The notes under the pieces were generated by a model that was not told the origin of the DNA, did no database searches, and saw nothing but the letters and a program-made list of their open reading frames with translations. DNA of 64,000 bases from Proteus cibi (GTDB lineage: Bacteria; Pseudomonadota; Gammaproteobacteria; Enterobacterales; Enterobacteriaceae), in NCBI RefSeq assembly GCF_003144405.1, contig NZ_PENW01000034.1, positions 235,161 to 299,160 of the forward strand, read 5' to 3'. This document shows, piece after piece, positions 8,403-17,795 of the stretch. A program made the position numbers and the translations under genes. Positions within the stretch are counted from its first letter, which is position 1; each line of letters starts with the position of its first letter.

Positions 8403-9347
8403 TTACTCTTGAACTGAAAACGAACGTTGTATTTCAACAGCAAAGTTATCGCCAACTTTAACTAATTCACCTGATGCAACGGATATACCATTTACTTTTA
8501 CAATAATATGTTGATAAGCATTCTCTGGTAATTCTATTTTATCGCCTGGAGCAAGTGCTTCTATCTGTTCTATCAATAGAGTCTTACTTGCTAATAGAAA
8601 AGAGACAGTTACAGGGATAGCGCTAATAGATTGTAAATTAACCGTGTCATCACGCTCTAGAGTTGGCGAAATATCATCACGATGATCGTCAAGATCTTCT
8701 TGCTCTAATTGAGTTAAACCATCAAGATCAGTTTCTTCAGGATCAAACCTTTCATTTAATTCCACGCTATTTCCTCCTTCCCAGGCATATTTCATCCATT
8801 TTTTTTGACCAATAACTAACATCGGAGAGACTGTTTTAATTAATAAAATATCGCCTTGTAATGCACTTTTAAGTAATGAAAGAGAAATTTGGCTATATCC
8901 CCAATAAAAATCAGCGATAGCGCCAATTTTATTTTTTGATATAGTCATCCATTGAAAATTACCGTTAATTTCATCAATAAATAACTCACCAATATCGCTA
9001 TTAACGACGGGATAACGAATATCAGCAGGTTTTCCCAAACAGATATTATTTACCTTAAGAGACATAGGCTCTTGCACAAAAGGAAGCGTTATTTTTGAGT
9101 ATTTTTCTAATAAAAAAGCACATAAATAAGATGCAGGAACCTGTGTCCAATCGATATTTTTTTCAGGGTAAATCTTAGCCATAACAGTATTAACTGGAAT
9201 TAACCCACTTAAAGTGCCTAATGCATTTTCACCTTTAATATGAAAATAATAGCTTGATATGTCAGTAGGTAATGATTCAAATGATGCAGATAAATATTTC
9301 ATCGCACTGCCATCATAATCTTCATTTTCTAATGGCGTCTTCATCAA
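8403..9347 (-). CDS. spaO: T3SS cytoplasmic sorting-platform protein SpaO (SctQ)
   Basis: 314 residues (SpaO 303). The C-terminal about 75 residues (IPVTVSFLLASKTLLIEQIEALAPGDKIELP to the end) form the SpoA/FliN-like domain typical of SctQ, and a first weaker SpoA-like domain precedes it. SctQ pods with SctK, SctL and the ATPase SctN sort substrates beneath the export gate. The start overlaps the spaN stop region by 4 bp. Many SctQ genes have an internal start producing a separate SpoA2 fragment; I did not find a convincing internal ribosome site by eye. Confidence 0.93.
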   Translation of the reverse strand: MMKTPLENEDYDGSAMKYLSASFESLPTDISSYYFHIKGENALGTLSGLIPVNTVMAKIYPEKNIDWTQVPASYLCAFLLEKYSKITLPFVQEPMSLKVNNICLGKPADIRYPVVNSDIGELFIDEINGNFQWMTISKNKIGAIADFYWGYSQISLSLLKSALQGDILLIKTVSPMLVIGQKKWMKYAWEGGNSVELNERFDPEETDLDGLTQLEQEDLDDHRDDISPTLERDDTVNLQSISAIPVTVSFLLASKTLLIEQIEALAPGDKIELPENAYQHIIVKVNGISVASGELVKVGDNFAVEIQRSFSVQE

Positions 9348-10690
9348 TATTCTTCCTCTTTATGCTTATCGGCATCAATAGAATTAATATGTCTATAGCT
9401 ATTTTTTTCACTATTTTCTAACGATAGTGTTGAACGACCTTGATATTGATTTAAATTTTCAAATGATGCTTGATAAACTCGCCCTGTTGACGCAATTAAT
9501 TGAATTTGATTCTCTAGCGCAAAGCGAATTTGTATTTGATGATTATCATTTCCCCAACGTTTAAAAACATAAGTGATATTATTGGGTTTAGAGAATAGAG
9601 CATCTGTTTTATGCAAAATATTCCACGTCGGCAAATCAAGTAACTGTTTGCTAGAAAATGAGGTTTCTGGTTGAGGCGTTAACGGCGATTTCACTGCATC
9701 AGCTAACGGCATATTCGTATTTATCAACACTGGATCAGGTAATTGTTCTGGTACTCTGTTTTTTATTTCTTTTTTAACATCGCTATCCAATGAGATATGA
9801 GAATTATGCTGTCTTAATTTATTATTTAGTGGTAATTGTTTATTCTCCACTATAGTAGTGGACTTGCTCTCTTCTTTTATCGAATCACGATGTCGTTCTC
9901 TATCTATTAATTTATCATTAATTTTATCTACTGAATTTAAATATTTTTTTGAAATTAAATCAGAAATATGAATTTTTTTATTATCATCAATAGATTCATT
10001 TTTATTATTTGATTCCATTTTATATTCAAATTCATTATTTTTTGGTAATGGCAATGTACTGTTTTTTAGTGTTTTATTTATATTTTCTTTTTTATCTGAT
10101 TGGTTATCAACGACCCATTCGGTTTGTTGATTTATATTGATTTTCTTATTTTTGATATGGCTATCAAGCGTAGACAATCCCTTTTTAATCTCTACAGACC
10201 TACTTTTTTCATTAATATCTCCCATGGTACAAATTAAACCATTAGCTTCTATATCAATACCTTGCGAGATTAACTGCTTTTTTAAATGCAACGGGATAGC
10301 TGGCTGTAATATTTGTTGATTAAGCAATAATCCCTCTAAATTTTTAAATTCATCACTATCCGTTTTCAATTCATCTTTTTCTTTTTTTATCGACTCATTT
10401 TTGGTGTTTTTCTTTGTGGATAATTGTTCTTTTTTATCTATGACTTCTGAAATTTCTTTTTTATTGCTAACGTCTTTGCTAACATCTTTGCTAACGTCTT
10501 TGCTAACGTCTTTTTGAACAGCACTATTCTCTTTTTTACTCATTAGAGATAATAATTGTAACTTGTATTTGAATTTTTGGAGACTTTTAGGCATTAGCGT
10601 ATTTAGCTGAGATTCATTATTTTTAAAATGAATTTCATCATTATAAATAATCTGAGTTAATCTAACGCTATCAGATATTACTTTGTTCAT
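9344..10690 (-). CDS. spaN: T3SS needle-length regulator SpaN/InvJ (SctP)
   Basis: 448 residues from ATG at 10690, with AGGAG ten bases upstream; a longer frame to 10714 overlaps spaM deeply. The protein is mostly Lys/Asn/Ser-rich and extended, as expected for ruler proteins, with a conserved C-terminal part (about residues 350-430: LDLPTWNILHKTDALF, then RWGNDNHQIQIRFAL and the RVYQASFENLNQYQGRSTL block) like SpaN/InvJ. It is longer than InvJ (336). Residues about 60-75 contain four KDVS repeats encoded by a 12-bp DNA repeat. It sits between spaM and spaO as in SPI-1. Ruler proteins set needle length and trigger the substrate switch through SctU. Confidence 0.85.
   Translation of the reverse strand: MNKVISDSVRLTQIIYNDEIHFKNNESQLNTLMPKSLQKFKYKLQLLSLMSKKENSAVQKDVSKDVSKDVSKDVSNKKEISEVIDKKEQLSTKKNTKNESIKKEKDELKTDSDEFKNLEGLLLNQQILQPAIPLHLKKQLISQGIDIEANGLICTMGDINEKSRSVEIKKGLSTLDSHIKNKKININQQTEWVVDNQSDKKENINKTLKNSTLPLPKNNEFEYKMESNNKNESIDDNKKIHISDLISKKYLNSVDKINDKLIDRERHRDSIKEESKSTTIVENKQLPLNNKLRQHNSHISLDSDVKKEIKNRVPEQLPDPVLINTNMPLADAVKSPLTPQPETSFSSKQLLDLPTWNILHKTDALFSKPNNITYVFKRWGNDNHQIQIRFALENQIQLIASTGRVYQASFENLNQYQGRSTLSLENSEKNSYRHINSIDADKHKEEEY
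10466..10513. repeat. In-frame 12-bp tandem repeat (gctaacgtcttt) x4 within spaN
   Basis: Units start at 10466, 10478, 10490 and 10502; the second differs by one base (acatc for acgtc). On the coding strand the unit encodes Lys-Asp-Val-Ser, giving four consecutive KDVS copies. Because 12 is a multiple of three, gain or loss would lengthen or shorten the protein without a frameshift. Confidence 0.95.
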
Positions 10691-11132
10691 ACAACGCCAT
10701 CTCCTGTATTTCATTTTGCTCTAAACGTTCTAGATATAGTATTTTCTCTAACAGTTTTCTATCAAAATAACGTTGCATTTTCTTTTGTTTCTTAACAGCG
10801 ATAAGATACTCTTTTTGCAAAGCCATCTTATCTTCCTGTAACTGAATTAATTTATTTTCAATTTCTTTGAGTTGGGCATAACATATATTTAATGATGATA
10901 AAACGATAGCTTGTTTTCGACGCTGTTGACTTAATGAAACAAAAGAATAGATACCGGTTTTTTCATAAGCCGGTATCTCATTTTTTAATGCATTTGCTAA
11001 TTGTTGTTGTTCTATTTTTTTATTTTCAGCTTCAATTAATAATTGTTGATATTGGCGCTGTTTTTTTTCTATTTTTTGTTGACGTTTGATAACGGTATTA
11101 ATCAGAGATTGTTGTTCAAGAGGTAAGCGCAT
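10671..11132 (-). CDS. spaM: T3SS stalk protein SpaM/InvI (SctO)
   Basis: 153 residues, almost entirely charged coiled coil (Lys/Gln/Glu-rich, e.g. KRQQKIEKKQRQYQQLLIEA), the size of InvI (147). SctO/YscO/FliJ proteins form a two-helix stalk that inserts into the ATPase hexamer and contacts the SctV export gate. Identification rests on size, coiled-coil nature and position between the ATPase and ruler genes; primary sequence in this family is weakly conserved. The start overlaps the invC stop by 17 bp, with AGGAAA upstream. Confidence 0.85.
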   Translation of the reverse strand: MRLPLEQQSLINTVIKRQQKIEKKQRQYQQLLIEAENKKIEQQQLANALKNEIPAYEKTGIYSFVSLSQQRRKQAIVLSSLNICYAQLKEIENKLIQLQEDKMALQKEYLIAVKKQKKMQRYFDRKLLEKILYLERLEQNEIQEMALYEQSNI

Positions 11133-12417
11133 ATAGCTTTTCCTGAGTTTCTTGAAATTCAGCTTTTTCTTTAAATGATTGAACTAAAAAACGTTCAATT
11201 AAAGCTTGTTTATTAACTGCTTCATCATTAAGTGCATTATCGCCGGCATGATATTCACCAAGTTCTTGCAGTAATTTTATATCTTGTAAGCGCATTAAAA
11301 TTTGTCTTACTTTTAATGCCGCTTGTTGCTGTTTTTCACTGGTAATTTGTTGAAAAACACGACTTACACTGCCTAAAATATCAATAGCCGGATAATGACC
11401 AGATGCTGCAATTTTACGCGAAAGATAAATATGCCCATCCAAAATAGATCGTACTTCTTCACCTATTGCATCAGGTTCATCATCGCTCTCTAATAACACG
11501 GTATAAAAAGCAGTAATTGAGCCTATTTTAGTGACACCGGGTCGCTCTAAGATTGCAGGTAACTTATCAAATACAGAAGCGGGATAACCTTTACGTACGG
11601 GTAATTCACCCGCCGTCAGCGCAACATCACGTAATGCCCGACAGTAACGTGTTATAGAATCAATAAATAAGACAACATGCTTTCCCTGTTCACGAAAATA
11701 TTCTGCAACCGTTGTTGCCACTAGCGCAGCGTTACAACGATCAACCGCAGGCTGATCAGAAGTAGAACAGATCAAAACTGTTTTTTTACAGCGACTATCA
11801 TTTTTCAACTCTTCAACAAATTCGGTGACTTCACGTCCCCTTTCACCGATCAGACCAATAACAAAAATATCAGCTTGTGAGAAACGGATAAACATATTCA
11901 TTAACATGGTTTTACCAGTTCCTGCGCTCGCAAATATTCCCATTCGTTGTCCTAATCCACAACTTAATAACCCATCAACAGCGCGTACTCCTGATTGAAA
12001 AAGTGTATTAATCGGTAACCTGTCATTAAATGATGGAGGGCTCGCGTCAACAGGAAATAACTCATTATACGTTTCTTCAGGTGGCTCACTGTTGTCAAAC
12101 CTTAATAAGCAGTGCCCCTTAATATCAATCATGCTACCTAATACATTGTTATTTAATGCAACAGAAAAAGATTTTCCTGTTGGCTCTACGATTATCTGTA
12201 AAGAATATCCTTGAGAGCTTCCCATCATACTGAGTATTGTGATGCCATTACGAAACCCAATCACAATGGCTTCACCAACGACTTTTTTATTTTCTATGCC
12301 TGTTTTTATTTGGCAAATCTCACCAATGAAAACATCACGCAGCATTACCTCAAGAATATTTCCTTGTATTCGAGAGGGATGCGCTGCGTAACGAAATGCT
12401 GAAAACAACTTGCTCAT
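11116..12417 (-). CDS. invC: T3SS ATPase InvC/SpaL (SctN)
   Basis: 433 residues (InvC 431). Walker A is SAGTGKT at 164-170; the Walker B region is VVLFIDSITRYCRALRD, followed by the family signature GELPVRKGYPASVFDKLPAILERPG. N-terminal beta-barrel and C-terminal helical domains complete an F1-like fold. It releases chaperones from substrates and unfolds them for export. It follows the invB chaperone gene by 2 bp and lacks a clear ribosome site of its own, so translation is probably coupled. Confidence 0.98.
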   Translation of the reverse strand: MSKLFSAFRYAAHPSRIQGNILEVMLRDVFIGEICQIKTGIENKKVVGEAIVIGFRNGITILSMMGSSQGYSLQIIVEPTGKSFSVALNNNVLGSMIDIKGHCLLRFDNSEPPEETYNELFPVDASPPSFNDRLPINTLFQSGVRAVDGLLSCGLGQRMGIFASAGTGKTMLMNMFIRFSQADIFVIGLIGERGREVTEFVEELKNDSRCKKTVLICSTSDQPAVDRCNAALVATTVAEYFREQGKHVVLFIDSITRYCRALRDVALTAGELPVRKGYPASVFDKLPAILERPGVTKIGSITAFYTVLLESDDEPDAIGEEVRSILDGHIYLSRKIAASGHYPAIDILGSVSRVFQQITSEKQQQAALKVRQILMRLQDIKLLQELGEYHAGDNALNDEAVNKQALIERFLVQSFKEKAEFQETQEKLYALTS

Positions 12418-12419
12418 CG

Positions 12420-12833
12420 TTAATTAATAAATTGCTGATGAATTTGATTCATGACTTGAAAAAATTCATCAATCGCTTTTGCCATTGTTTCACCGTTTTG
12501 CAATGCAACAGGCATAAAAGAAGCTCTCAGCTCTAAATCAGACTCCACTTTGACTAAAGCAGGCTGTCCAGGATAAAAGCTCTCTGTCTGTACATTAATT
12601 TGGTCTAATAAAATACCACTGCTGTTTTGTTGTAACTGATTTTCATCGTATTCACGTAATACAGACCAAATCATTGGCACATCATCGACAGTTAATAAGT
12701 TAATATCGGGCATTTCACCAAGACTAATGGTAATAGTTGAATGGTTATCGATAGATTTACCACCAGAAAAAAGATCATTACGACCAATGACATTCATAGA
12801 ATCAATAATCAAACCTGCAAGATCACAAGACAT
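12420..12833 (-). CDS. invB: T3SS class IB chaperone InvB/Spa15-like
   Basis: 137 residues (InvB 135). The alternating hydrophobic pattern and acidic character fit class I chaperones, and the position between the SctV and SctN genes is exactly that of invB/spaK (Spa15). InvB/Spa15 serve several effectors rather than one, so this is the candidate chaperone for effectors that lack a neighbouring chaperone gene, including the phosphatase at 29123-30391 (inference). Ribosome site GGGGAAG lies upstream of ATG 12833. Confidence 0.85.
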   Translation of the reverse strand: MSCDLAGLIIDSMNVIGRNDLFSGGKSIDNHSTITISLGEMPDINLLTVDDVPMIWSVLREYDENQLQQNSSGILLDQINVQTESFYPGQPALVKVESDLELRASFMPVALQNGETMAKAIDEFFQVMNQIHQQFIN

Positions 12834-12842
12834 ATTCTTCCC

Positions 12843-14939
12843 CTAAATAGATTGCAAAACATTTATTTCAACATCTGAAGATAATTCGTCATAAGATAAA
12901 ACTGAAAGCTGTGAAAATTGCGTCTCTAATAATTTCCTAACAAATCGTCTTATATCTATTGCCGTTAAAACAACATAGTTTTGAATATATTTAATCTCAT
13001 CAAAAGCAACTGTCATTTTTTCCATAATAAGATCAAGTTCAGCAGGTTCTAAATTGAGAAATGTACCAGAAGAACTTTGCCTTATTCCACTACGGATTAT
13101 CTCTTCGACTTCGTTAGATAATATAACAACATTAATCTTTCCATTTTTAGAAAAAAAACTACTTATATACCGCGCCAACAATGAACGTATATGCTCAGTT
13201 AATAATATAGGATCTTTTTCCTTTCCACCCCATTGTACTAAGCCACCAATAATTGTCTTTATATTTCTGATGGGTATTTTTTCTTGTATTAGTCTTTGTA
13301 AAACTTCATTAATACGCTGAATAGAGACTTGTCTATAACACTCTTTCATTAGCTCTGGAGATCGCTCTTCGACTTTATCCAGAATGTTTTTAGTTTCTTG
13401 AATGCCTAAAAATTCGATAATATTAGAGGTCATCAAATATGAGAATTTATTATAAAAATAATTTTCTGATTTAATAAATTGATAACTTAACTTAGTGAGC
13501 CTCTCTTTTTCTGTTTCTTTTACCCAATATTTTTTTATTTTATTATCTTCTTTTTCAATATAGTTTAATCCTAACGAGAAAAATTCATCATTAGGTTCTT
13601 CTATATTGATAAGAGGAAATGGGCAATCAAATTCATCCGCTTTAACTTCATTGATTAGAATAATTATTCTATCTTCTTCAATCACATCAGAGTAGTGGAT
13701 CACAATATCAGGCAGTAAAACACCATATTGTAAAATAAACTCTTTTTTAAGCCATTTATCAAAAACGATTTTGGTTAAGTAATCTTTTTTTGTCGTGGCA
13801 ACAGTGATAATTAAGGGTAAGGTTTCTGCTTGCTCTAAAGAGATCGTTTCTGTCAGTAAGCTATTTTCTTCTTCATCTTTCTTTCCTGAAAAGAGATTAG
13901 AAATAAGTCCTTTTTTACTTTCTCCCTCTTCATTTTTTCCACCTTCTTCTGTTGTCACTGATGCTGTAGCTTTCTTCTTATTTCCCCTATTTTTTTTAAA
14001 GAAATAAAGACCAATAATCGCAGAAAGAATAAGGAATACTGGTGTTGGGAAGCCTGGTAAAAAACCGATAACAAATGCCAGTATCGCTGTCACCAATAAA
14101 GCAAAATCTTGAGCTAATAGCTCATTCATTATGCTAAAACCTAGGTTTTTATTTTCACCCCCCACACGAGTAACAATGAAACCAGCACTAATAGAGATAA
14201 GTAATGCTGGGATTTGTGCAACTAAACCATCACCAATGGTCAATAATGTGTAGGTATGTAAGGCCTGTGAAATCGATAAATCCATTTGAGCCATACCAAC
14301 AGAAATACCACCAATAAGATTGACAAAAATAATCACAATACCGGCAATTGCATCACCTTTAATAAACTTCATTGCCCCATCAAATGAACCATAAAGTTGA
14401 CTCTCTTGCCCTAACTCTTTACGCCTTATTTTTACCTCATCATTAGTAATAATGCCGGATTTTAAATCAGCATCAATGCTCATTTGTTTACCCGGCATAC
14501 CATCCAATGAAAAACGTGCAGCCACTTCTGCAACACGTTCAGAGCCTTTAGTAATAACCAAAAACTGCACGATAGTGACAATTGAGAAAACCACAAATCC
14601 CACAACAAGATTTTCACCAATAACAAACTCACCAAATGAAGTAATAATTTCACCCGCATCAGCATCCAGTAAAATTAAGCGACTAGTACTAATAGAAAGC
14701 GCCAAGCGGAAAAGTGTGGTTATCAGCAATAATGCTGGGAATGTCATGAAATTTAAGATTCGGGTAATATAAAAAGAGCTCATAAAAATTAAGAGCGAAA
14801 TAGTAATATTTAACCCGATAAGAAAATCGACGATATAAGTCGGGAGCGGAATAATTAGCATCATGATCACTAAAACCATAACGGCTAATACAATAAGCTC
14901 AGGACGATGTCTAATGGCAGAAAGAAATTTATAAACCAT
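12843..14939 (-). CDS. invA: T3SS major export gate InvA/MxiA (SctV)
   Basis: 698 residues (InvA 685). The first about 310 residues hold the membrane domain, with the FHIPEP-type cytoplasmic loop DGMPGKQMSIDADLKSGIITNDEVKIRRKE near 147-176. A Lys/Glu/Ser-rich linker (about 315-360) leads to the C-terminal domain that forms the nonameric ring binding chaperones and gatekeeper. The linker is richer in acidic and Ser/Thr residues than I recall for InvA. GGA upstream supports ATG 14939. Confidence 0.97.
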   Translation of the reverse strand: MVYKFLSAIRHRPELIVLAVMVLVIMMLIIPLPTYIVDFLIGLNITISLLIFMSSFYITRILNFMTFPALLLITTLFRLALSISTSRLILLDADAGEIITSFGEFVIGENLVVGFVVFSIVTIVQFLVITKGSERVAEVAARFSLDGMPGKQMSIDADLKSGIITNDEVKIRRKELGQESQLYGSFDGAMKFIKGDAIAGIVIIFVNLIGGISVGMAQMDLSISQALHTYTLLTIGDGLVAQIPALLISISAGFIVTRVGGENKNLGFSIMNELLAQDFALLVTAILAFVIGFLPGFPTPVFLILSAIIGLYFFKKNRGNKKKATASVTTEEGGKNEEGESKKGLISNLFSGKKDEEENSLLTETISLEQAETLPLIITVATTKKDYLTKIVFDKWLKKEFILQYGVLLPDIVIHYSDVIEEDRIIILINEVKADEFDCPFPLINIEEPNDEFFSLGLNYIEKEDNKIKKYWVKETEKERLTKLSYQFIKSENYFYNKFSYLMTSNIIEFLGIQETKNILDKVEERSPELMKECYRQVSIQRINEVLQRLIQEKIPIRNIKTIIGGLVQWGGKEKDPILLTEHIRSLLARYISSFFSKNGKINVVILSNEVEEIIRSGIRQSSSGTFLNLEPAELDLIMEKMTVAFDEIKYIQNYVVLTAIDIRRFVRKLLETQFSQLSVLSYDELSSDVEINVLQSI

Positions 14940-14974
14940 AATTTATATCCATTTAAATATGTTTAATATTATAT

Positions 14975-16063
14975 TTATATTGATTTTCTTAAATGATATC
15001 TTTCCATATGGATATAATCATCTATTATACTTTGAATTATCATTTGACATTCATCTCTAAACTCATCAGATAAAAACAAGCTCTCTGGGTATTTATTAAA
15101 CATGGTTTTTATTCCCTGTAATAACTTCATTCTTACCGTTATTAATAATTTTCCCCACTCACCTGATAATAACGAGATTAAATATTTACTCATATCTTCT
15201 GGATATGTCATTCCATAAAATATTAATTGATAAAGTTGCTTTTCTGATATAATACTTTGCAACTCTATTTTCTTAAAAAAAATCATATTTGATTCTATAA
15301 AACTATATAACGCTCTTAATTTATTAACTCGTTCTAACAATTGCCCAAATTCAGAGCTCTGAGCACAACTTGGCATTAAAGATTGCATATCACATAACAG
15401 ACTTTGAGAAAGAAAAGTCAAAATAATAGTACATTGATTAACGTCATATTCTTCCATCCACATCTGAAAGAAGTAGATCGGATCTATATCTAAATTAATA
15501 TAACTACGATATAAATCTCGTAATACAGAAGGTCTTAATGATAATAACTTAGCAAATGTTTTTGCTTTTAAAGCAATATTGATCCCAGCTTTAATATTTT
15601 TTGCATTTTCACCCTCAAGTAATCGAGTGATTTCATTTTCTATTCCAGCATCTAACTGAGCGCCGAGTTTTTTCTTTCTTAATAACTCGCGTAAAACCAT
15701 AACCAAATCGCTTTCATCAGGAAAAATTTGCCGTAAATAAGCAAGAAGATCCTGAAGACTTTGACCTGACTTTTTAAACATTAACAAAACGCTATCGAGC
15801 TTTTTATCTGCACCCTCTTCCGTTATATAGAGTGTACTTTTCCCCCGATTAGCTTTTTTATCTAACCACTTTCCATAGCGTTGAGAAAATTGAGTCGCAA
15901 CCATCGACATATCATCAGCAATATCAGCTAATTGATTTTGGTAATTTTGCTTTTCTGAAATTTTAGGTTGCTTATATTCCGTTTCTTGCTGACTTTTACG
16001 ACTAACGTTATTTTCTTTTGCTTCTAGTTTAATCGGTATAGAAGAGTTAATTGGCGCAATCAT
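14975..16063 (-). CDS. invE: T3SS gatekeeper InvE/MxiC (SctW)
   Basis: 362 residues from ATG 16063, with GAGG seven bases upstream (a GTG at 16066 is an alternative). Helical throughout, with the YopN/InvE/MxiC pattern: a disordered N-terminal secretion and chaperone region, then DMSMVATQFSQRYGKWLDKK and long helical repeats. Gatekeepers hold back effectors until translocators have been secreted. The position between the secretin and export-gate genes matches invE in SPI-1. Confidence 0.9.
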   Translation of the reverse strand: MIAPINSSIPIKLEAKENNVSRKSQQETEYKQPKISEKQNYQNQLADIADDMSMVATQFSQRYGKWLDKKANRGKSTLYITEEGADKKLDSVLLMFKKSGQSLQDLLAYLRQIFPDESDLVMVLRELLRKKKLGAQLDAGIENEITRLLEGENAKNIKAGINIALKAKTFAKLLSLRPSVLRDLYRSYINLDIDPIYFFQMWMEEYDVNQCTIILTFLSQSLLCDMQSLMPSCAQSSEFGQLLERVNKLRALYSFIESNMIFFKKIELQSIISEKQLYQLIFYGMTYPEDMSKYLISLLSGEWGKLLITVRMKLLQGIKTMFNKYPESLFLSDEFRDECQMIIQSIIDDYIHMERYHLRKSI

Positions 16064-16067
16064 CACA

Positions 16068-17795
16068 TTACCTCATAAAAGCTTGAAGTTGTTGTAATGC
16101 CCGTGTTGTTTTTTTATCCATTGGTTGAAAAGGATCTTGGTTTAATGATTCTGATAAATCCGTTTCTGTATTCTCTAATAATCGAGGCTGCAACATAAAA
16201 ATACGCACCATCTTTTTATTATTGTCTGATTTATAAGTAAATAATCCACCTACCAAAGGGATTGAACTTAATACGGGAATTCTAGTTTCAGCATTAATAT
16301 TATCTTCACGGGTATAGCCACCAATTAATAGGCTTCCGCCTTCTGAAACACGCGCGACGGTACTAATATTCGTGCGGTTAATGACAGGTAAACGTTCAAC
16401 CGTCTCATCTTTCGCCGTATCATCTTTTTTTTCTGCCCCATCTTCCAAATTGATGATCATTTCAATTTCTTTATTAGAACTACCAATTCTTGGCAACACA
16501 CTCATCATCGTACCAAACGTGGTCGATTCTAATGTCGCGACACGCTCCCCTTTAATTTGCGTATAAAAGGTGGTGTTATTATCAAAAATGGCTGGGGTAT
16601 TTTCTTGAGTTAATAGGATAGGACGAGAAACCATTTTGGCATCGCCATCTTCTGTTAATGCTTTTATCTTTCCTAAGAAATTAAAACCTGATGCAGCGCT
16701 TAAACTCGATGTATTAAAAGAGAAAGTGTGATTGCCTGAGCTATATCCTGCTTGCCAATCAATACCTAAGCTGTCCGCTTTATTTTTTGAAATATCAATA
16801 ATCCATAGCGATAGTTCAACTTGTCGTTTAGGTTTATCAAGCTGCTCAATCAAAGAACCGACTAATTCTAATCCTTCTCGACTGGTTTTAACTAACAAGC
16901 TATTTGATGCAGGCAAGGGAACCAATTCAACATGATATTGCCCCATTTGCGTAATAACTGGAGTGACTGATAAATCATTTTCATTATTATCAATAGGTAG
17001 TGAGCTATCATTGCCTCTTTCTGCGGTATTGTTTCTTGAAGAGTAAGTGTTTTTTATTGGTGTTCCTGTTTGTCCAGTTTGAGACATAAATAGCTGCTGA
17101 AGCACCGTTGTAATACCTGGCAATACAATCTTTTCATCTCGTAAAGAGTAAGTTCTATCTTGTACAAAGGTATTTTTTAGTGCAAATACTTGCACAAATT
17201 CCTCTCCGTAACGAGAGCTCCCTGTGGGTACTTGATTATTTATATTTTGATAAATTTGCTCTTGAACAGCATTATCAAGATAGTCAGCGGCAGCTTTAAC
17301 CAATTTAAGATAGATAGGAGGGCCTGAAATATAAAAAGTGCGCTGATCCTGCCCAGAGCGTAAGGGGAAACGAGCATCAAATAGACCTACATCTTGGAGA
17401 TACTCTCTGAGTTCACTTATTCCAATATTTTTTACTTGGAATAATTCTTGAAGGATCTCACTATTATCATAAACATAGATAGATTCTCCATCATTGAAAT
17501 AGAGTAATGACATTCTGCGCACCATCGAATCAAACGCATCCTGAGGCGAAGAAATATCAAAATTGCCTGTTACTCTTTTTTTCTTAACGGCGTTACTTAA
17601 AATAAATGGCTTATCTAATTTATCTGATAATACAAAGAAAAATTGCTCGATACGTGTATCAACAGCAATGAACATATCAGGTTTTTTTACCTGATGTGTG
17701 TAGATAACTTTCCCCTCTGCACCTTGAACAGGGAAAGTTAAACTGCAACAAATTGATAGCCCAATAGCACAGCAAATATTATTTTTTATTTTCAT
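16068..17795 (-). CDS. invG: T3SS outer-membrane secretin InvG/MxiD (SctC)
   Basis: 575 residues from ATG 17795 (MKIKNN), which gives a clean signal peptide ending near VQGAEG; the longer frame to 17840 would destroy it. N0/N1/N3 ring-building domains are followed by the secretin domain with VPLPASNSLLVKTSREGLELV, the RPILLTQENTPAIFDNNTTFY segment and the GGSLLIGGYTRED gate. The C-terminal tail would normally bind a pilotin (InvH/MxiM), but no such gene is visible in the window. The start overlaps the invF stop by 17 bp; its ribosome site is weak, so it may be coupled to invF. Confidence 0.96.
   Translation of the reverse strand: MKIKNNICCAIGLSICCSLTFPVQGAEGKVIYTHQVKKPDMFIAVDTRIEQFFFVLSDKLDKPFILSNAVKKKRVTGNFDISSPQDAFDSMVRRMSLLYFNDGESIYVYDNSEILQELFQVKNIGISELREYLQDVGLFDARFPLRSGQDQRTFYISGPPIYLKLVKAAADYLDNAVQEQIYQNINNQVPTGSSRYGEEFVQVFALKNTFVQDRTYSLRDEKIVLPGITTVLQQLFMSQTGQTGTPIKNTYSSRNNTAERGNDSSLPIDNNENDLSVTPVITQMGQYHVELVPLPASNSLLVKTSREGLELVGSLIEQLDKPKRQVELSLWIIDISKNKADSLGIDWQAGYSSGNHTFSFNTSSLSAASGFNFLGKIKALTEDGDAKMVSRPILLTQENTPAIFDNNTTFYTQIKGERVATLESTTFGTMMSVLPRIGSSNKEIEMIINLEDGAEKKDDTAKDETVERLPVINRTNISTVARVSEGGSLLIGGYTREDNINAETRIPVLSSIPLVGGLFTYKSDNNKKMVRIFMLQPRLLENTETDLSESLNQDPFQPMDKKTTRALQQLQAFMR

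Noticed and set aside
14452-14772. Open frame of 106 codons on the plus strand opposite invA
   Set aside because: It is antisense to strongly conserved SctV membrane sequence, has no ribosome site and resembles no protein; a shadow frame.
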